Below are positions 43,134 to 51,888 of a stretch of DNA of 64,000 bases, piece after piece. A model generated the notes under the pieces. The model was not told where the DNA came from, did no database searches, and was given only the letters and a program-made list of their open reading frames with translations. Within the stretch, counting starts at the first letter, position 1; each line of letters begins with the position of its first letter. The stretch is from Paenibacillus pasadenensis DSM 19293. GTDB lineage: Bacteria > Bacillota > Bacilli > Paenibacillales > Paenibacillaceae. The translations under genes were made by a program, and so were the position numbers. The stretch is from the NCBI RefSeq assembly GCF_000422485.1, contig NZ_AULW01000045.1, positions 51,564 to 115,563 on the forward strand. The letters are read 5' to 3'.

Positions 43134-44624
43134 ATGAAAATCCGATTCGTCGCCGCCGCGGCTCTTGCCGTCATCGTGCTGTGCGTCGTCGTCTTCACGA
43201 TGCCGCCGGCCGAATCCTATCAGGACCCCGATACATTCTGGCATATCGAGGTCGGAGGCCAGGTGCTGGACACCGGCCAAGTCCCGCACACCGCCATCCA
43301 TACGTTCTGGGGCGACGACAAGCTGCCCTACGTCCCGCATGAGATCGGCTTCCAGGTCGTCATCGCCTGGCTGTACCGCGCCTTCGGCTGGGCCGGCACC
43401 TACCTGCTGACCGCCTCCTGCCTGCTGCTGCTGGCGCTCGGCCTCTACCGCATGATGCTCGTCTCGCGGCGCGAGCTCGGCCTGGACTCGCGCGGCCGCG
43501 AGGCGATTTTGACGCTGCTGCTGCTGCCGGTGCTGTGGGGCATCTACGACATCTATTTCACGACGAGGCCGCAGATGATCTCGGCGTTCCTCATCGTCTG
43601 GTTCTTCGTGTTCCTGCGCGAGTTCCAGCTGCGGCCGGCCGCCCGCTACATGGTGCTGCTGCCGCTGCTTTCGCTGCTGATCGCGAACTTCCACTCCGGC
43701 GTCTGGCCCGTCATCGTCGTGTTCCTGGGGATGGCGCTGCTGGAGGCGCTCGTGACGCGCCGGCTGCTCCGCCGCCGCGTCGGCTGGCGCTGGCTCGTCG
43801 TCGCGCTATCCGTGCTCGGGGCTGGCTTCCTCAATCCCGGCGGAGCGAAGAGCATCCTGTTCATCCTCACCGTCACGCAGGACAACTTCAACCTGCTCAT
43901 CAACGAGTGGAAGGCGATCCAGTTCAACAGCATGGGCAACCTGACCGCGACGCTCATGCTGCTGTCGTTCGTCGCGCTGCTGCCATTCAGCGTGAAAAAG
44001 CGGTTTTTCCGCTTCGAGTTCATGCTCGGCATCTTTTTCCTCGGCGTGTCGAACTACAAGTACCACCTGTTCCTGTGGCTGTTCGTCCTGTACTTCGCCG
44101 CCGTCGTCATCGAGGACGTGCCGGGACTGCGCCGCTTCCGCCTGCGCGTCGGGATCGCTCCGCTGGCCGCCGGGCTCGCCGTCGGGCTGGCGGTGAACGC
44201 CGTGTACAACTTCCAGCATGTGCCGTTGCCCAATTCGTTCAAGTACCCGGTCAAGGAGATGGACTACATCCTCTCCGACTTCGAGGGCCCGGGACGGCCG
44301 AAGGTCATGACGCTGTACGGCTCGTCCGGCTATGTCATGTTCCGCGGCGGCGACGTGCTCTCGGACGGGCGGCAGGATCCGTTCATCACGGACGCTACCA
44401 AGACCGTGTTCGGCTGGACCGCGTTCGAGCAGTCGATGCACGGCTTCCCCGTCTACGTGACCGATCTGGCCAAGGCCAACGATCCCGACTACATCATCGT
44501 CACCCGCAAGAACGGCTCCAGCGTGTTCTACCGCACCTGGGTCAAGGACTACGGCTCGCCCGTCAAGTCGGGCGACTTCGGCTACGTGTTCCGAGTGTCG
44601 GACAAAAAGGAGCCTTCCGCTTAG
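43134..44624 (+). CDS. polytopic membrane protein, possible GT-C-like fold
   Basis: This 496-residue protein has about ten to twelve membrane spans. After the first span the external loop reads [20 protein letters not shown] and later [16 protein letters not shown]. This D-x-D-x-x-W-H plus H-E pattern recalls the catalytic first loop of GT-C-type integral-membrane glycosyltransferases. The C-terminal 110 residues (from about 385) form a soluble extracytoplasmic domain with [13 protein letters not shown]. Transfer of a sugar from a lipid carrier is plausible but unproven. The stop codon sits in the loop of its own terminator. Confidence 0.72.
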   Translation: MKIRFVAAAALAVIVLCVVVFTMPPAESYQDPDTFWHIEVGGQVLDTGQVPHTAIHTFWGDDKLPYVPHEIGFQVVIAWLYRAFGWAGTYLLTASCLLLLALGLYRMMLVSRRELGLDSRGREAILTLLLLPVLWGIYDIYFTTRPQMISAFLIVWFFVFLREFQLRPAARYMVLLPLLSLLIANFHSGVWPVIVVFLGMALLEALVTRRLLRRRVGWRWLVVALSVLGAGFLNPGGAKSILFILTVTQDNFNLLINEWKAIQFNSMGNLTATLMLLSFVALLPFSVKKRFFRFEFMLGIFFLGVSNYKYHLFLWLFVLYFAAVVIEDVPGLRRFRLRVGIAPLAAGLAVGLAVNAVYNFQHVPLPNSFKYPVKEMDYILSDFEGPGRPKVMTLYGSSGYVMFRGGDVLSDGRQDPFITDATKTVFGWTAFEQSMHGFPVYVTDLAKANDPDYIIVTRKNGSSVFYRTWVKDYGSPVKSGDFGYVFRVSDKKEPSA

Positions 44625-44637
44625 CGGGAGGCTTTTT
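44604..44637 (+). terminator. terminator overlapping the stop codon
   Basis: AAAAAGGaGCCTtCCGC pairs with GCGGGAGGCTTTTT, and the TAG stop (44622-44624) lies in the loop. The stem is half inside the coding region. Confidence 0.8.
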
Positions 44638-44705
44638 GCCGCGCCGCGGGCGGCAGGGCGCCGCCCTACACACGTTTTTTCCGCGCGCAGGGGCCGGGTT
44701 CCCTC

Positions 44706-45300
44706 CGTTCAAGGCACTCTACTCCCTCAGCGCCCCGATTCGCCTCGTTCCCACGATTCAAGGCACTCTCGACTCCCTCAGCGCCCCGGTTCGCCTCGTC
44801 CTCTCGATTCAAGGCACTCTCGACTCCCTCGTTGCGCCGATTCGCCTCGTCCTCGCGATTCAAGGCACTCTCGACTCCCTCGACTCGCCGATTCGCCTCG
44901 TTCCCTCGATACAAGGCACTCTCGACTCCCTCGACTCGCCGATTCGCCTCGTCCCCTCGATTCAAGGAACTCTCGACTCCCTCGTCGCGCCGATTCGCCT
45001 CGTCCTCTCGATTCAAGGCACTCTCGACTCCCTCGGCGCGCCGATTCGCCTGGTTCCCGCGATTCAAGGCACTCTCGACTCCCTCGGCGTGCCGATTCGC
45101 CTCGTCCTCTCGATTCAAGGTACTCTCGACTCCCTCGTTGCGCCGGTTCGCCTGGTTCCCGCGATTCAAGGCACTCTCGACTCCCTCAGCGCACCGATTC
45201 GCCTCGTTCCCGCGATTCAAAGCACTCTCGACTCCCTCGGCGTGCCGATTCGCCTGGCGCTCTCCATTCAAGGCACTCTCGACTCCCTCGCCGTGCCGGA
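44706..45300. repeat. 51-bp tandem array, family 3 (12 units)
   Basis: Twelve units, 51 bp apart after a slightly shortened first one, have the consensus CGATTCAAGGCACTCTCGAC followed by TCCCTCnnnnnGCCGATTCGCCT and a variable CGTTCC/CGTCCTCT segment. Several frames remain open because 51 is a multiple of three, giving apparent 17-residue peptide repeats. Differences between units fall at all codon positions, so I treat it as non-coding. It fills the space between the membrane-protein terminator and the queE stop. Confidence 0.88.
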
Positions 45301-45306
45301 GCCGTC

Positions 45307-46143
45307 TCACACGCCGCGCTTGTTGCCCCACAGCCAGGCGTGGAGCTGAGGCAGCACGCGTACTTGCCGCCAGTCCGGGTCGGCCATGACGGCATCGACC
45401 AGACGCTCGTAGCGCGCCGCCAGATGCTCGCGCAGCGCGGCCGGGTCCGGCTCGTCGAGCCGGTCGTTGCCCGCCTGGAGGAACATCGACACCGCCGGAA
45501 AGCGGCGATGGACCTCCTTGGCGTAGGCAAGGTCGCTTCCTTGGCGGCTCGCTCCATCCGCCTGGACTGCCAGCCTTGCTCCGCCTGTCTCGCTCGCTGC
45601 GCTTGTCCCGGCTGCCGATCCCGCCTCGCTCGCCGGCTCCTCCATGACGACGACCTTCAGGCTCGGCGACCGGCCCGCCGCTGCGAGCCGCTCCACGATC
45701 TCGCCCAGCCGCGCCCAGTCAGTCGCCATGCCCGAGCTCGGCGGCTTCGGCGACAGCGTCAGCTCGTCGACGTCCAGGAACCAGTCCTGCCAATGGCTGC
45801 CCTGCGTCTCGAGCGCGATGATCGTGCCGCCGCTCCGCAGCAGCGCGATCAGCCCGCCGAGCTGCGGCAGCAGCGCCGGGTTGCCGCCCGAGAGCGTGAC
45901 ATGCCCCGGCCACTCGCCGCCGGACAGCGCCTTCAACTCCTCGAGCACGTCCTCCGGCTCCAGCCAGCGGATGTCGTCCTTGGCGCTGCCGTCCCAGGTG
46001 AACGCCGAGTCGCACCAGGAGCAGCTGTAGTCGCAGCCGGCGGTGCGGACGAAGCAGGTTTTGACGCCGATCACCATGCCCTCGCCCTGCACCGTCGGGC
46101 CGAACGTCTCCAGCACGGGGATGCGGGTGCGCCGCTCAGCCAT
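45307..46143 (-). CDS. queE: 7-carboxy-7-deazaguanine synthase QueE
   Basis: This 278-residue radical SAM enzyme converts 6-carboxy-tetrahydropterin to 7-carboxy-7-deazaguanine in the queuosine pathway. The cluster motif is Cys37-x3-Cys41-x2-Cys44 (CDYSCSWC), preceded by the family start ETFGPTVQGEGMVIG, with VTLSGGNPALL near 82. Between KVVVMEE and DLAYAKEVHRRFP an Ala/Ser/Gly-rich insertion of about 34 residues (about 169-202) is absent from typical QueE. It overlaps the end of queD by 8 bp, and is last in the queC-queD-queE operon. Confidence 0.95.
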   Translation of the reverse strand: MAERRTRIPVLETFGPTVQGEGMVIGVKTCFVRTAGCDYSCSWCDSAFTWDGSAKDDIRWLEPEDVLEELKALSGGEWPGHVTLSGGNPALLPQLGGLIALLRSGGTIIALETQGSHWQDWFLDVDELTLSPKPPSSGMATDWARLGEIVERLAAAGRSPSLKVVVMEEPASEAGSAAGTSAASETGGARLAVQADGASRQGSDLAYAKEVHRRFPAVSMFLQAGNDRLDEPDPAALREHLAARYERLVDAVMADPDWRQVRVLPQLHAWLWGNKRGV

Positions 46144-46795
46144 GAGCGGCCTCCGGGCGATAGATCACATAGCTCGACGGCGTCTCCCGCAGGAACACCT
46201 GCAGGCAGCGCGCTCCGTTGCCGCGACGGTCGAGCTCCTCCTGCACGAGCTGCCAGACGGTGCGGGCGACGACCTCCGTCGTCGGGAACCGCTCCGGATC
46301 CAGCGCCGAATCGGCAATCGCCGCACTGCCCTGCCAAGCCGCGTCCGCCTTGCCGTGCCGGACCGCGCCAGACGCGGCTCCTTGCTCACCCGCCGCTTCC
46401 ACAGCTGCAGCCCGCTCGGCCCAAGCGCCTCGCGCCGCGTCCGCCTTGCCGTGCCGCATCGCTTCCGCCGCCTTGCTGCCTTGCACCACCGCTTCCGCCG
46501 CCTCGCCTCCATTCGGCAGCCGCGCCGGACCGCCGAACAGCTCGTCCTCGTTGAGCAGCCGATGGTCGAACCGGTCCTGCACCAGCTTCTTGATCTCCGA
46601 GAAGTTCACGAGGAAGCCGCACTCGTCCAGCCGGTCGCCGCCGACGGTGACGTTGCAATAGTAGGTGTGCCCGTGCACGCGGCTGCAGCGGCCCGCCGCC
46701 TCGGCCGGAATGTAATGCGCCGCCGCGAAATGAAACTCCTTGTTCAGCTCGTAGCGGAACGGATGCGCGGGCGCCGGATAGATCGCATGCATCAT
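46136..46795 (-). CDS. queD: 6-carboxy-tetrahydropterin synthase QueD, with large insertion
   Basis: This 219-residue T-fold enzyme makes 6-carboxy-tetrahydropterin from dihydroneopterin triphosphate. Zinc ligands are His27 (FAAAH) and His41/His43 (HGH), the catalytic Cys is Cys37, and the Asp77-His78 pair (DHRLLN) and a C-terminal Glu (ETPSSYVIY) complete the site. Typical QueD has about 120-150 residues. Here about 80 Ala-rich residues (about 88-168) separate LLNEDELF from RFPTTEVVA and contain two copies of [11 protein letters not shown] at 46795 overlaps the queC stop (ATGA). Confidence 0.94.
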   Translation of the reverse strand: MMHAIYPAPAHPFRYELNKEFHFAAAHYIPAEAAGRCSRVHGHTYYCNVTVGGDRLDECGFLVNFSEIKKLVQDRFDHRLLNEDELFGGPARLPNGGEAAEAVVQGSKAAEAMRHGKADAARGAWAERAAAVEAAGEQGAASGAVRHGKADAAWQGSAAIADSALDPERFPTTEVVARTVWQLVQEELDRRGNGARCLQVFLRETPSSYVIYRPEAAHG

Positions 46796-47502
46796 CCTCG
46801 CGCCGCCTCCTTCGCTCCGCGCCGAGCCATGTACTTGTCCAGTCCCGCGCGCCGCAGCTTGCAGGCCGGGCATTCTCCGCAGCCGTCGGCCGGGATGCCG
46901 TTGTAGCAGGTGAGCGTACGCTCCCGTACGAACTCGAACGCGCCGAGCCGGTCGGCCAGCTCCCAGGTCTGCTCCTTGTCGAGCCACATGAGCGGCGTCT
47001 CGATGACGAACGTCTCGTCCATCGCCAGATTCAGCGAGACGTTCAGCGACTGGATGAACACGTTGCGGCAGTCGGGATACCCGCTGAAATCCGTCTCGCA
47101 GACGCCGGTGACGATCGTCTTGGCGCCGACGCCTTGCGCAAGCACCGCCGCGAACGACAGGAACAGCAGGTTGCGGCCCGGCACGAACGTATTCGGCAGC
47201 CCGCCCTCCTCCGCGGCGTCCGCCACGGCGACGTCGCTGCGCGTCAGCGAGCTCGGGGCGAGCTGCCCGAGCAGGCTCATGTCCAGCACATGGTGCCGGA
47301 CGCCGAGCTCCGCGGCGATGGATGCCGCGCACTCCAGCTCCAGCGCATGGCGCTGCCCGTAGCGAAACGTCACCGCCTCCACTTCCTCATACCTTTGCAG
47401 CGCCCAAAACAGGCAGGTCGTGCTGTCCTGGCCTCCGCTGAACACGACGACCGCCTTGCCTTTCCGCTTATCGAGGGAGCCTCCCTCAAGCCTGTCCACC
47501 AT
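46792..47502 (-). CDS. queC: 7-cyano-7-deazaguanine (preQ0) synthase QueC
   Basis: This 236-residue enzyme forms preQ0 from 7-carboxy-7-deazaguanine, ammonia and ATP. The PP-loop is SGGQDST at 22-28. [14 protein letters not shown] near 149 is a family block, and the zinc-site cysteines are in TCYNG and [11 protein letters not shown] near the C-terminus. ATG at 47502 has GGAGAAGG upstream. It is the first gene of the operon and lies behind a preQ1-I riboswitch, so the operon should be repressed by the pathway product. Confidence 0.96.
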   Translation of the reverse strand: MVDRLEGGSLDKRKGKAVVVFSGGQDSTTCLFWALQRYEEVEAVTFRYGQRHALELECAASIAAELGVRHHVLDMSLLGQLAPSSLTRSDVAVADAAEEGGLPNTFVPGRNLLFLSFAAVLAQGVGAKTIVTGVCETDFSGYPDCRNVFIQSLNVSLNLAMDETFVIETPLMWLDKEQTWELADRLGAFEFVRERTLTCYNGIPADGCGECPACKLRRAGLDKYMARRGAKEAARG

Positions 47503-47580
47503 CGTTATCCTTCTCCTCTCCTGACCGACCGAACCGGCAGAGAGAGCCAAGCGATTCTCCAATTCCTTCTTCCGCGCGCG

Positions 47581-47607
47581 GACAAAGAAAACGGCGGGCA
47601 GCCCGCC
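47581..47607 (-). terminator. second hairpin in queC leader
   Basis: GGCGGGCAGCCCGCC (47593-47607) is a compact GC stem. On the minus strand it is followed by GTTTTCTTTG. It lies between the riboswitch terminator and the queC ribosome binding site. Confidence 0.5.
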
Positions 47608-47640
47608 CCTTGCCTCGCAAGGAACGGCTGTCCGCCGAAC

Positions 47641-47677
47641 GCAAAACACACGGATCCCCGACGGAATCGTGTGCTTG
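47641..47677 (-). terminator. riboswitch-controlled terminator
   Basis: On the minus strand CACACG plus ATTCC pair with GGGAT plus CGTGTG across a GTCG loop with one bulged C, followed by TTTTGC. It lies immediately after the preQ1 aptamer. Confidence 0.75.
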
Positions 47678-47712
47678 TAGTTTTTTATAGAGGGAGTTCG
47701 CGAACCTCTCCC
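47678..47712 (-). promoter_or_regulatory. preQ1-I riboswitch aptamer
   Basis: Read on the minus strand: GAGAGGTTCGCGAACTCCCT followed by CTATAAAAAACTA. This is the class I preQ1 pattern: a short P1 stem (AGAGG/CCTCT), a loop and the A-rich tail that forms the H-type pseudoknot. It sits about 175 nt upstream of queC and should cause termination when preQ1 is bound. Confidence 0.92.
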
Positions 47713-48087
47713 GGCACTTCCGGCCCCATAAGGCCGCGCCGGACTTTACTCTTCGGTTGTCCCCACCAGCATAGCACAGCGCGCGGCCGCTGGCTACCGT
47801 CCGGCCTGCACCGGAGCGGGAGCGCCCCGACCCACGCTCCGCTGCCCGTCCGCTTCTCCTCCCGACCCGCCTTCGCTCCCCGTCCGCCGCTCCCTCACGC
47901 TTCGCTCCCCCACTCTCCGCTCCCTCTCCTCGTCCACTTCGCTTCTCATCCGTCCCTCCACGCCCGCCTCCATATCCGCCCCACGCCCCGACCCACGCTC
48001 CGCGTCCCTCCCGCTTCTCCCCGCCCGCAAAGCCCCTGCCGCGTACCGCCCTCGCACCCGCCCCGCTCCACGCCCGTCCTCCCGGTA

Positions 48088-48096
48088 TGCTATAAT
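48088..48096 (+). promoter_or_regulatory. extended -10 promoter for sensor kinase operon
   Basis: TGC followed by a perfect TATAAT (48091-48096) lies about 50 bp before the kinase start. No good -35 is visible, as expected for extended -10 promoters. Confidence 0.6.
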
Positions 48097-48147
48097 GAGC
48101 GGCATTCGAGCATAGCGCGGAAGCCCGCGCGAAAGGAGGACCCGCCG

Positions 48148-50013
48148 ATGAAGGCGATGAAGGCGCGCAGCTTCTACTGCACGTACGTCAAGAACAACCT
48201 GTTCTCGAAGCTGCTCGCGACGCTCTCGGCCATCTCGGTGCTGACGATCGTGACGCTGGCTTACCTGCTGTACGCCTTCATGGCGGAGTCCGTGCGCAGC
48301 GACATCCTCGCCAACCAGCGCCGCGCGATGGAAGCGGTGTCCGCCCGCCTGCAGGCGAGCAGCGACAGCGTGCAGCGCATCGTCGCGGACATTTACCAGG
48401 ACCAGGCGCTCAGCCAAAACGTCACCTATCTGCTGTCCCATCCGTTCGCCGACTACTTCCGCTACCGCATCGACCGCTATGCGGACGAGCCGCGCGCCGG
48501 CTACGGCAACGCCATCACGTACTTCGAGCGCCGGCTCGCGGCCGACAGCTCGATCCGCCAGCTCATGCTGTACAGCTCCGTCGAGCAGTACCTGTATGCG
48601 TGGAAAGCCGGCGGAAGCCCGCAGCTGCGCGAGCTGAACTCCGCGCTGTCGTTCATCCCCGATGCGATGGCGCTCGAGCTGCCGGCGATCTCCGCGCCCA
48701 ATCTGTGGGTCGCGCGCGAGCTCGGCCTCGACGCCGACCGGCTCTACGCGGTGCGGGCGGCCGTCAACAATCCCGGCACCTTGCAAAAAACCGGCCAGCT
48801 GCTCGTCCACTTCAGCTCGGACAGCCTCGTCTCCGCCCTCCGTCCCTATCTCGACGAGCTCAAGGGCTACGTGCTCGTGCTGACGCCGCAAGGCCAGGTG
48901 CTGTTCGACTCGTCCGGCCGCTATTACGGCTCCATCTACCCGTACGCCTCGCGCATCAGCACGCTCGACTCCGCGGCGGCGCTCGACCGGCCGTCGCAGG
49001 TGGCGGTGCTGAGCGACAGCCTGGCCGGCTACTCGGTCGTCGGCGTCGTGCCGGACGCGCAGCTGGAGGCGGCGTCCGCCGGCCTCCGGCGGACGGTGAT
49101 GCTGCTGAGCGGGATCGGCATCCTGCTCGCCGTCGTGCTGCCGGGCATCGCCGTGGCGAGCGTGGCGCGCCGCACAGGCAGCCTCGTGCGCCTCATGCGG
49201 CGCGTCGAGTCCGGCGACTTCGCCGGCCGCATCCAGGACGAGCGCGGCGACGAGCTCGGGCAGATCGGCCAGGGCTTCAATCGCATGCTCGACCAGCTGA
49301 ACCGCCAGATCGAGCAGGAGTACAAGGCCGAGCTGCGGCAGCGCAGCACCGAGCTGTCCGCGATCCAGGCGCGCATCAACCCTCATTTCCTGTCCAATAC
49401 GCTCGAGGTCATCCGCATGCGGGCCGTGTCGCGCGGTGCGGACGACGTCGCGGAAATGATCTACAGCCTGTCCGTGCTGTTCCGCAGCATGGTCGGCAGC
49501 CGCAGCCTCGTGCCGCTGCGCGAGGAGCTGGAGCTCGGCCGGCGCTACCTGGAGCTGTTCCGCATCCGCTACAAGGACCGGTTCGCCTACTCCATCCGCA
49601 TGGACGACAGCCTGGCCGGACGCCCCGTCGTGAAGCTCTCGCTGCAGCCCGTCATGGAAAACTACATCGTGCACGGCCTCGACACCGAGCGGGACGACAA
49701 CCGCTTCGACATCTCCGCCGCGCGGGGAGAAGGCGCGCGCATCGTCGTCACGCTGCGCGACAACGGCCGCGGCATGGCGCCGGAGGCGCTGGAAGCGCTG
49801 CGCCAGCGGCTGCAGCGGCCTCCGCAAGGCCAGGACGAGGGCGGCAGCTTCGGCCTGCAGAGCATCCGCGACCGGCTGCGGCTCGTCTACGGCCCGAACG
49901 CCGCCGGACTCGACATCGACAGCGCGCCCGGGGCCGGCACGACGGTGACGCTCTGGTTCCCGGACGGCAGCGACAGCGGGTCCGGCGAGCCCGGGGGAGC
50001 CGAGGAACGCTAG
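48148..50013 (+). CDS. YesM-type sensor histidine kinase
   Basis: This 621-residue membrane kinase has a first span at about 22-45 and an extracellular sensor domain of about 280 residues. A second span near 320-345, a HAMP domain (SLVRLMRRVESGDFAGRIQD) and a His_kinase domain follow. Phospho-acceptor His413 lies in INPHFLSNTLE, and the ATP lid contains VMENYIVHG and DNGRGM. YesM kinases sense extracellular carbohydrates, often with a solute-binding protein, and signal to an AraC-type regulator, here the next gene. AAAGGAGG precedes ATG at 48148. Confidence 0.94.
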   Translation: MKAMKARSFYCTYVKNNLFSKLLATLSAISVLTIVTLAYLLYAFMAESVRSDILANQRRAMEAVSARLQASSDSVQRIVADIYQDQALSQNVTYLLSHPFADYFRYRIDRYADEPRAGYGNAITYFERRLAADSSIRQLMLYSSVEQYLYAWKAGGSPQLRELNSALSFIPDAMALELPAISAPNLWVARELGLDADRLYAVRAAVNNPGTLQKTGQLLVHFSSDSLVSALRPYLDELKGYVLVLTPQGQVLFDSSGRYYGSIYPYASRISTLDSAAALDRPSQVAVLSDSLAGYSVVGVVPDAQLEAASAGLRRTVMLLSGIGILLAVVLPGIAVASVARRTGSLVRLMRRVESGDFAGRIQDERGDELGQIGQGFNRMLDQLNRQIEQEYKAELRQRSTELSAIQARINPHFLSNTLEVIRMRAVSRGADDVAEMIYSLSVLFRSMVGSRSLVPLREELELGRRYLELFRIRYKDRFAYSIRMDDSLAGRPVVKLSLQPVMENYIVHGLDTERDDNRFDISAARGEGARIVVTLRDNGRGMAPEALEALRQRLQRPPQGQDEGGSFGLQSIRDRLRLVYGPNAAGLDIDSAPGAGTTVTLWFPDGSDSGSGEPGGAEER

Positions 50014-50134
50014 GCCCTCCCTCTCCGGGACGTCGGCCGCCGCTTTTGCCGCTCCTCCCTTCGGAAGCCGGCCCCCGCCCTGGCCTTTCCGCCCCGCCTC
50101 GCGTTCCCAACTTGTTTCGAAGGAGGAATTTCCT

Positions 50135-51727
50135 ATGTACCGAGTGCTGCTCGTCGACGACGAGCCGTTCATCGTCGAAGGCTTGCAGGACGCGCTCGAC
50201 TGGTCGTCGTTCGAGCTCGAGGTGGCGGGCACGGCAGGCAGCGGACGCGCCGCGCTGGAGCTGCTGAGGAGCCGTCCCGTCGACCTGCTCGTGACGGACA
50301 TCACGATGCCCGGCATGAGCGGGCTGGAGCTGATCCGCGAGGCGCGCCGGCTGCTGCCGGAGCTGAAGGTCATCATTCTGAGCGGCTACAACGAGTTCGA
50401 CTACCTCAAGGAAGGCATGTCGCTCGGCATCGAGAACTACCTGCTCAAGCCGGTCAACTTCCAGGAGCTGCGCTCGACGCTCTCCGCCGCCGTCGCCAAG
50501 CTCAGCGCCGCGCCGCCCGGGACGGCCGCCCTCTCCCCCGAGGAAAAGGGCATCCTGCGCGACCGCATCCTGTTCCGCTGGATGCGCGGCGACATCGACC
50601 CGGTCGAGCTCGGCCAGCGCGCCGAGCTGCTCGGCCTGCGCCTCGGCCGGCCGTGGCTGTGCGCCGCGGCGGCCCGCCACTCGGCGAGCGGCGGCGCGCA
50701 GGCCCGCCGGCTCGTCGACGAGGCGCTCGGCGAGCGGGACGCGCCGCTGCGCTTCTCCGACCTCGACGGCGACGAGGTGCTGCTGTTCCTCGCGGACAGC
50801 GCCGTTGCAGCGCGGCGGCAGGCGCGCGAGGCGCTGGAGCGGCTCGCGGCGGCCGACGCGGCGCGTAGTCGCGGCGATGCGGACGCAGACTCCGCGGCGC
50901 CAGGCGAAGCGGCCATTTCCGCGCCGGTCCGCTTTTCGCTCGGCACCGCCGAGCGGATCGGCGAGCTCGAGCAGCGCAGCTACGCCTTCGCCAAAAAAGC
51001 GCAGGACTACCATCTGCTGCACAGCGGCAGCCCGATCCTCGACGCGGCCGAGCTGCCGCCGTCGCCGGGAGCGTCCGACCAGCCGCTCGAGATCGGCGGA
51101 GACGACTACTCGCGCTGGCTGCTCGCCCGCGATACGGAGGCTCTTTTCGCCCGCATCGACGCCGACTTCCTGGCGCTGCAGCAGCGCGAGGGCGCGACGC
51201 CCGAGCTGCTCCAGAGCGCGGCAATCGAGCTCGTCGTCGCCTTCCGGCTCGAGCTGCGCGACATGAAGGGCGGCGAGCAGTCGCAGGAGGTGCTGTTCCA
51301 GTTCAAGAAGACGCTCGACCGGATCAGCCGCGCCTCGGCGCTGGCCGAGCTGACCGATGCGGTCAAGGCCTCCGCGCATTTCACGATGGAGCTGCTGCAG
51401 CGGAGCGACCGCGTCCCGATCGTCAGCCAGGTCGTCCAGCATGTGGCGGAGCGCTATGCCGAGCCGCTGTCGCTCAAGACGCTCGGCGCCATCTACCATA
51501 TCCATCCCGCGTACCTCGGCCAGCTGTTCGCCAAGGAGACCGGAGCCGGCTTCACCGACTACCTCAACCGCTACCGTATCGAGCGGGCCAAGGAGCGGCT
51601 CAAGGCGACGGACGACAAGGTCGCCGACATCTCGCAGGAGGTCGGCTATGTCGAGACCGGCTACTTCTACAAGCAGTTCAAAAAATACGTGGGCATCTCG
51701 CCCAACGAATATCGGGAGCTGCGCTGA
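50135..51727 (+). CDS. AraC-type response regulator (YesN family)
   Basis: This 530-residue protein has a receiver domain with phospho-acceptor Asp55 (LLVTDITMPGM) and the conserved Lys105 (LLKPVNF), an intermediate domain of about 300 residues, and a C-terminal AraC double HTH (about 430-530, LKTLGAIYHIHPAYLGQLFAKETG). It should activate the downstream transporter and mannosidase genes when phosphorylated by the preceding kinase. GAAGGAGG precedes the ATG. The linker near residue 240-255 is Ala/Asp-rich. Confidence 0.95.
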   Translation: MYRVLLVDDEPFIVEGLQDALDWSSFELEVAGTAGSGRAALELLRSRPVDLLVTDITMPGMSGLELIREARRLLPELKVIILSGYNEFDYLKEGMSLGIENYLLKPVNFQELRSTLSAAVAKLSAAPPGTAALSPEEKGILRDRILFRWMRGDIDPVELGQRAELLGLRLGRPWLCAAAARHSASGGAQARRLVDEALGERDAPLRFSDLDGDEVLLFLADSAVAARRQAREALERLAAADAARSRGDADADSAAPGEAAISAPVRFSLGTAERIGELEQRSYAFAKKAQDYHLLHSGSPILDAAELPPSPGASDQPLEIGGDDYSRWLLARDTEALFARIDADFLALQQREGATPELLQSAAIELVVAFRLELRDMKGGEQSQEVLFQFKKTLDRISRASALAELTDAVKASAHFTMELLQRSDRVPIVSQVVQHVAERYAEPLSLKTLGAIYHIHPAYLGQLFAKETGAGFTDYLNRYRIERAKERLKATDDKVADISQEVGYVETGYFYKQFKKYVGISPNEYRELR

Positions 51728-51787
51728 ACCGAATCGGCGCGGCTCTTTCTTTAGTTTGGACAGCGGATTCATAATTTGTCGCCTATT

Positions 51788-51801
51788 TGAAAATGCTTTC
51801 A
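51788..51801 (+). promoter_or_regulatory. candidate catabolite-responsive element (cre)
   Basis: TGAAAATGCTTTCA is a near palindrome differing from the Bacillus-type CcpA consensus (WTGNAANCGNWNNCW) only at the central C. It lies about 90 bp before the binding-protein gene, so glucose repression of the mannoside genes is suggested. Confidence 0.6.
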
Positions 51802-51888
51802 TCCAGTAAGGTTGATTCAGACAGGCGAGCCTGGACGCATGGGCTCGAGCACCATCATCATCATGCTTGCTTCGAGGGAGGAGTCATC

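Larger units (their letters stand above)
47503..48147. other. 645-bp divergent intergenic region (queC leader and kinase promoter)
   Basis: It contains the riboswitch leader (minus), a strongly pyrimidine-biased stretch at about 47800-48065 (plus-strand C/T-rich, with CCCCGACCCACGCTCCGC present twice near 47826 and 47984) and an extended -10 promoter for the sensor kinase. No coding region is supported in it. Confidence 0.7.

Noticed and set aside
44666..45331. 221-residue minus-strand protein with 17-residue repeats (EGVESALN type)
   Set aside because: It starts inside queE without a ribosome binding site. The openness follows from a 51-bp period, and unit differences fall at all codon positions.
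51845..51865. Vector-like CTCGAG followed by CACCATCATCATCAT, resembling a cloned XhoI-His tag
   Set aside because: It lies upstream of a normal ribosome binding site in an otherwise natural operon, uses a mix unlike standard vector His codons, and no other vector sequence is present. Coincidence is the simplest reading.
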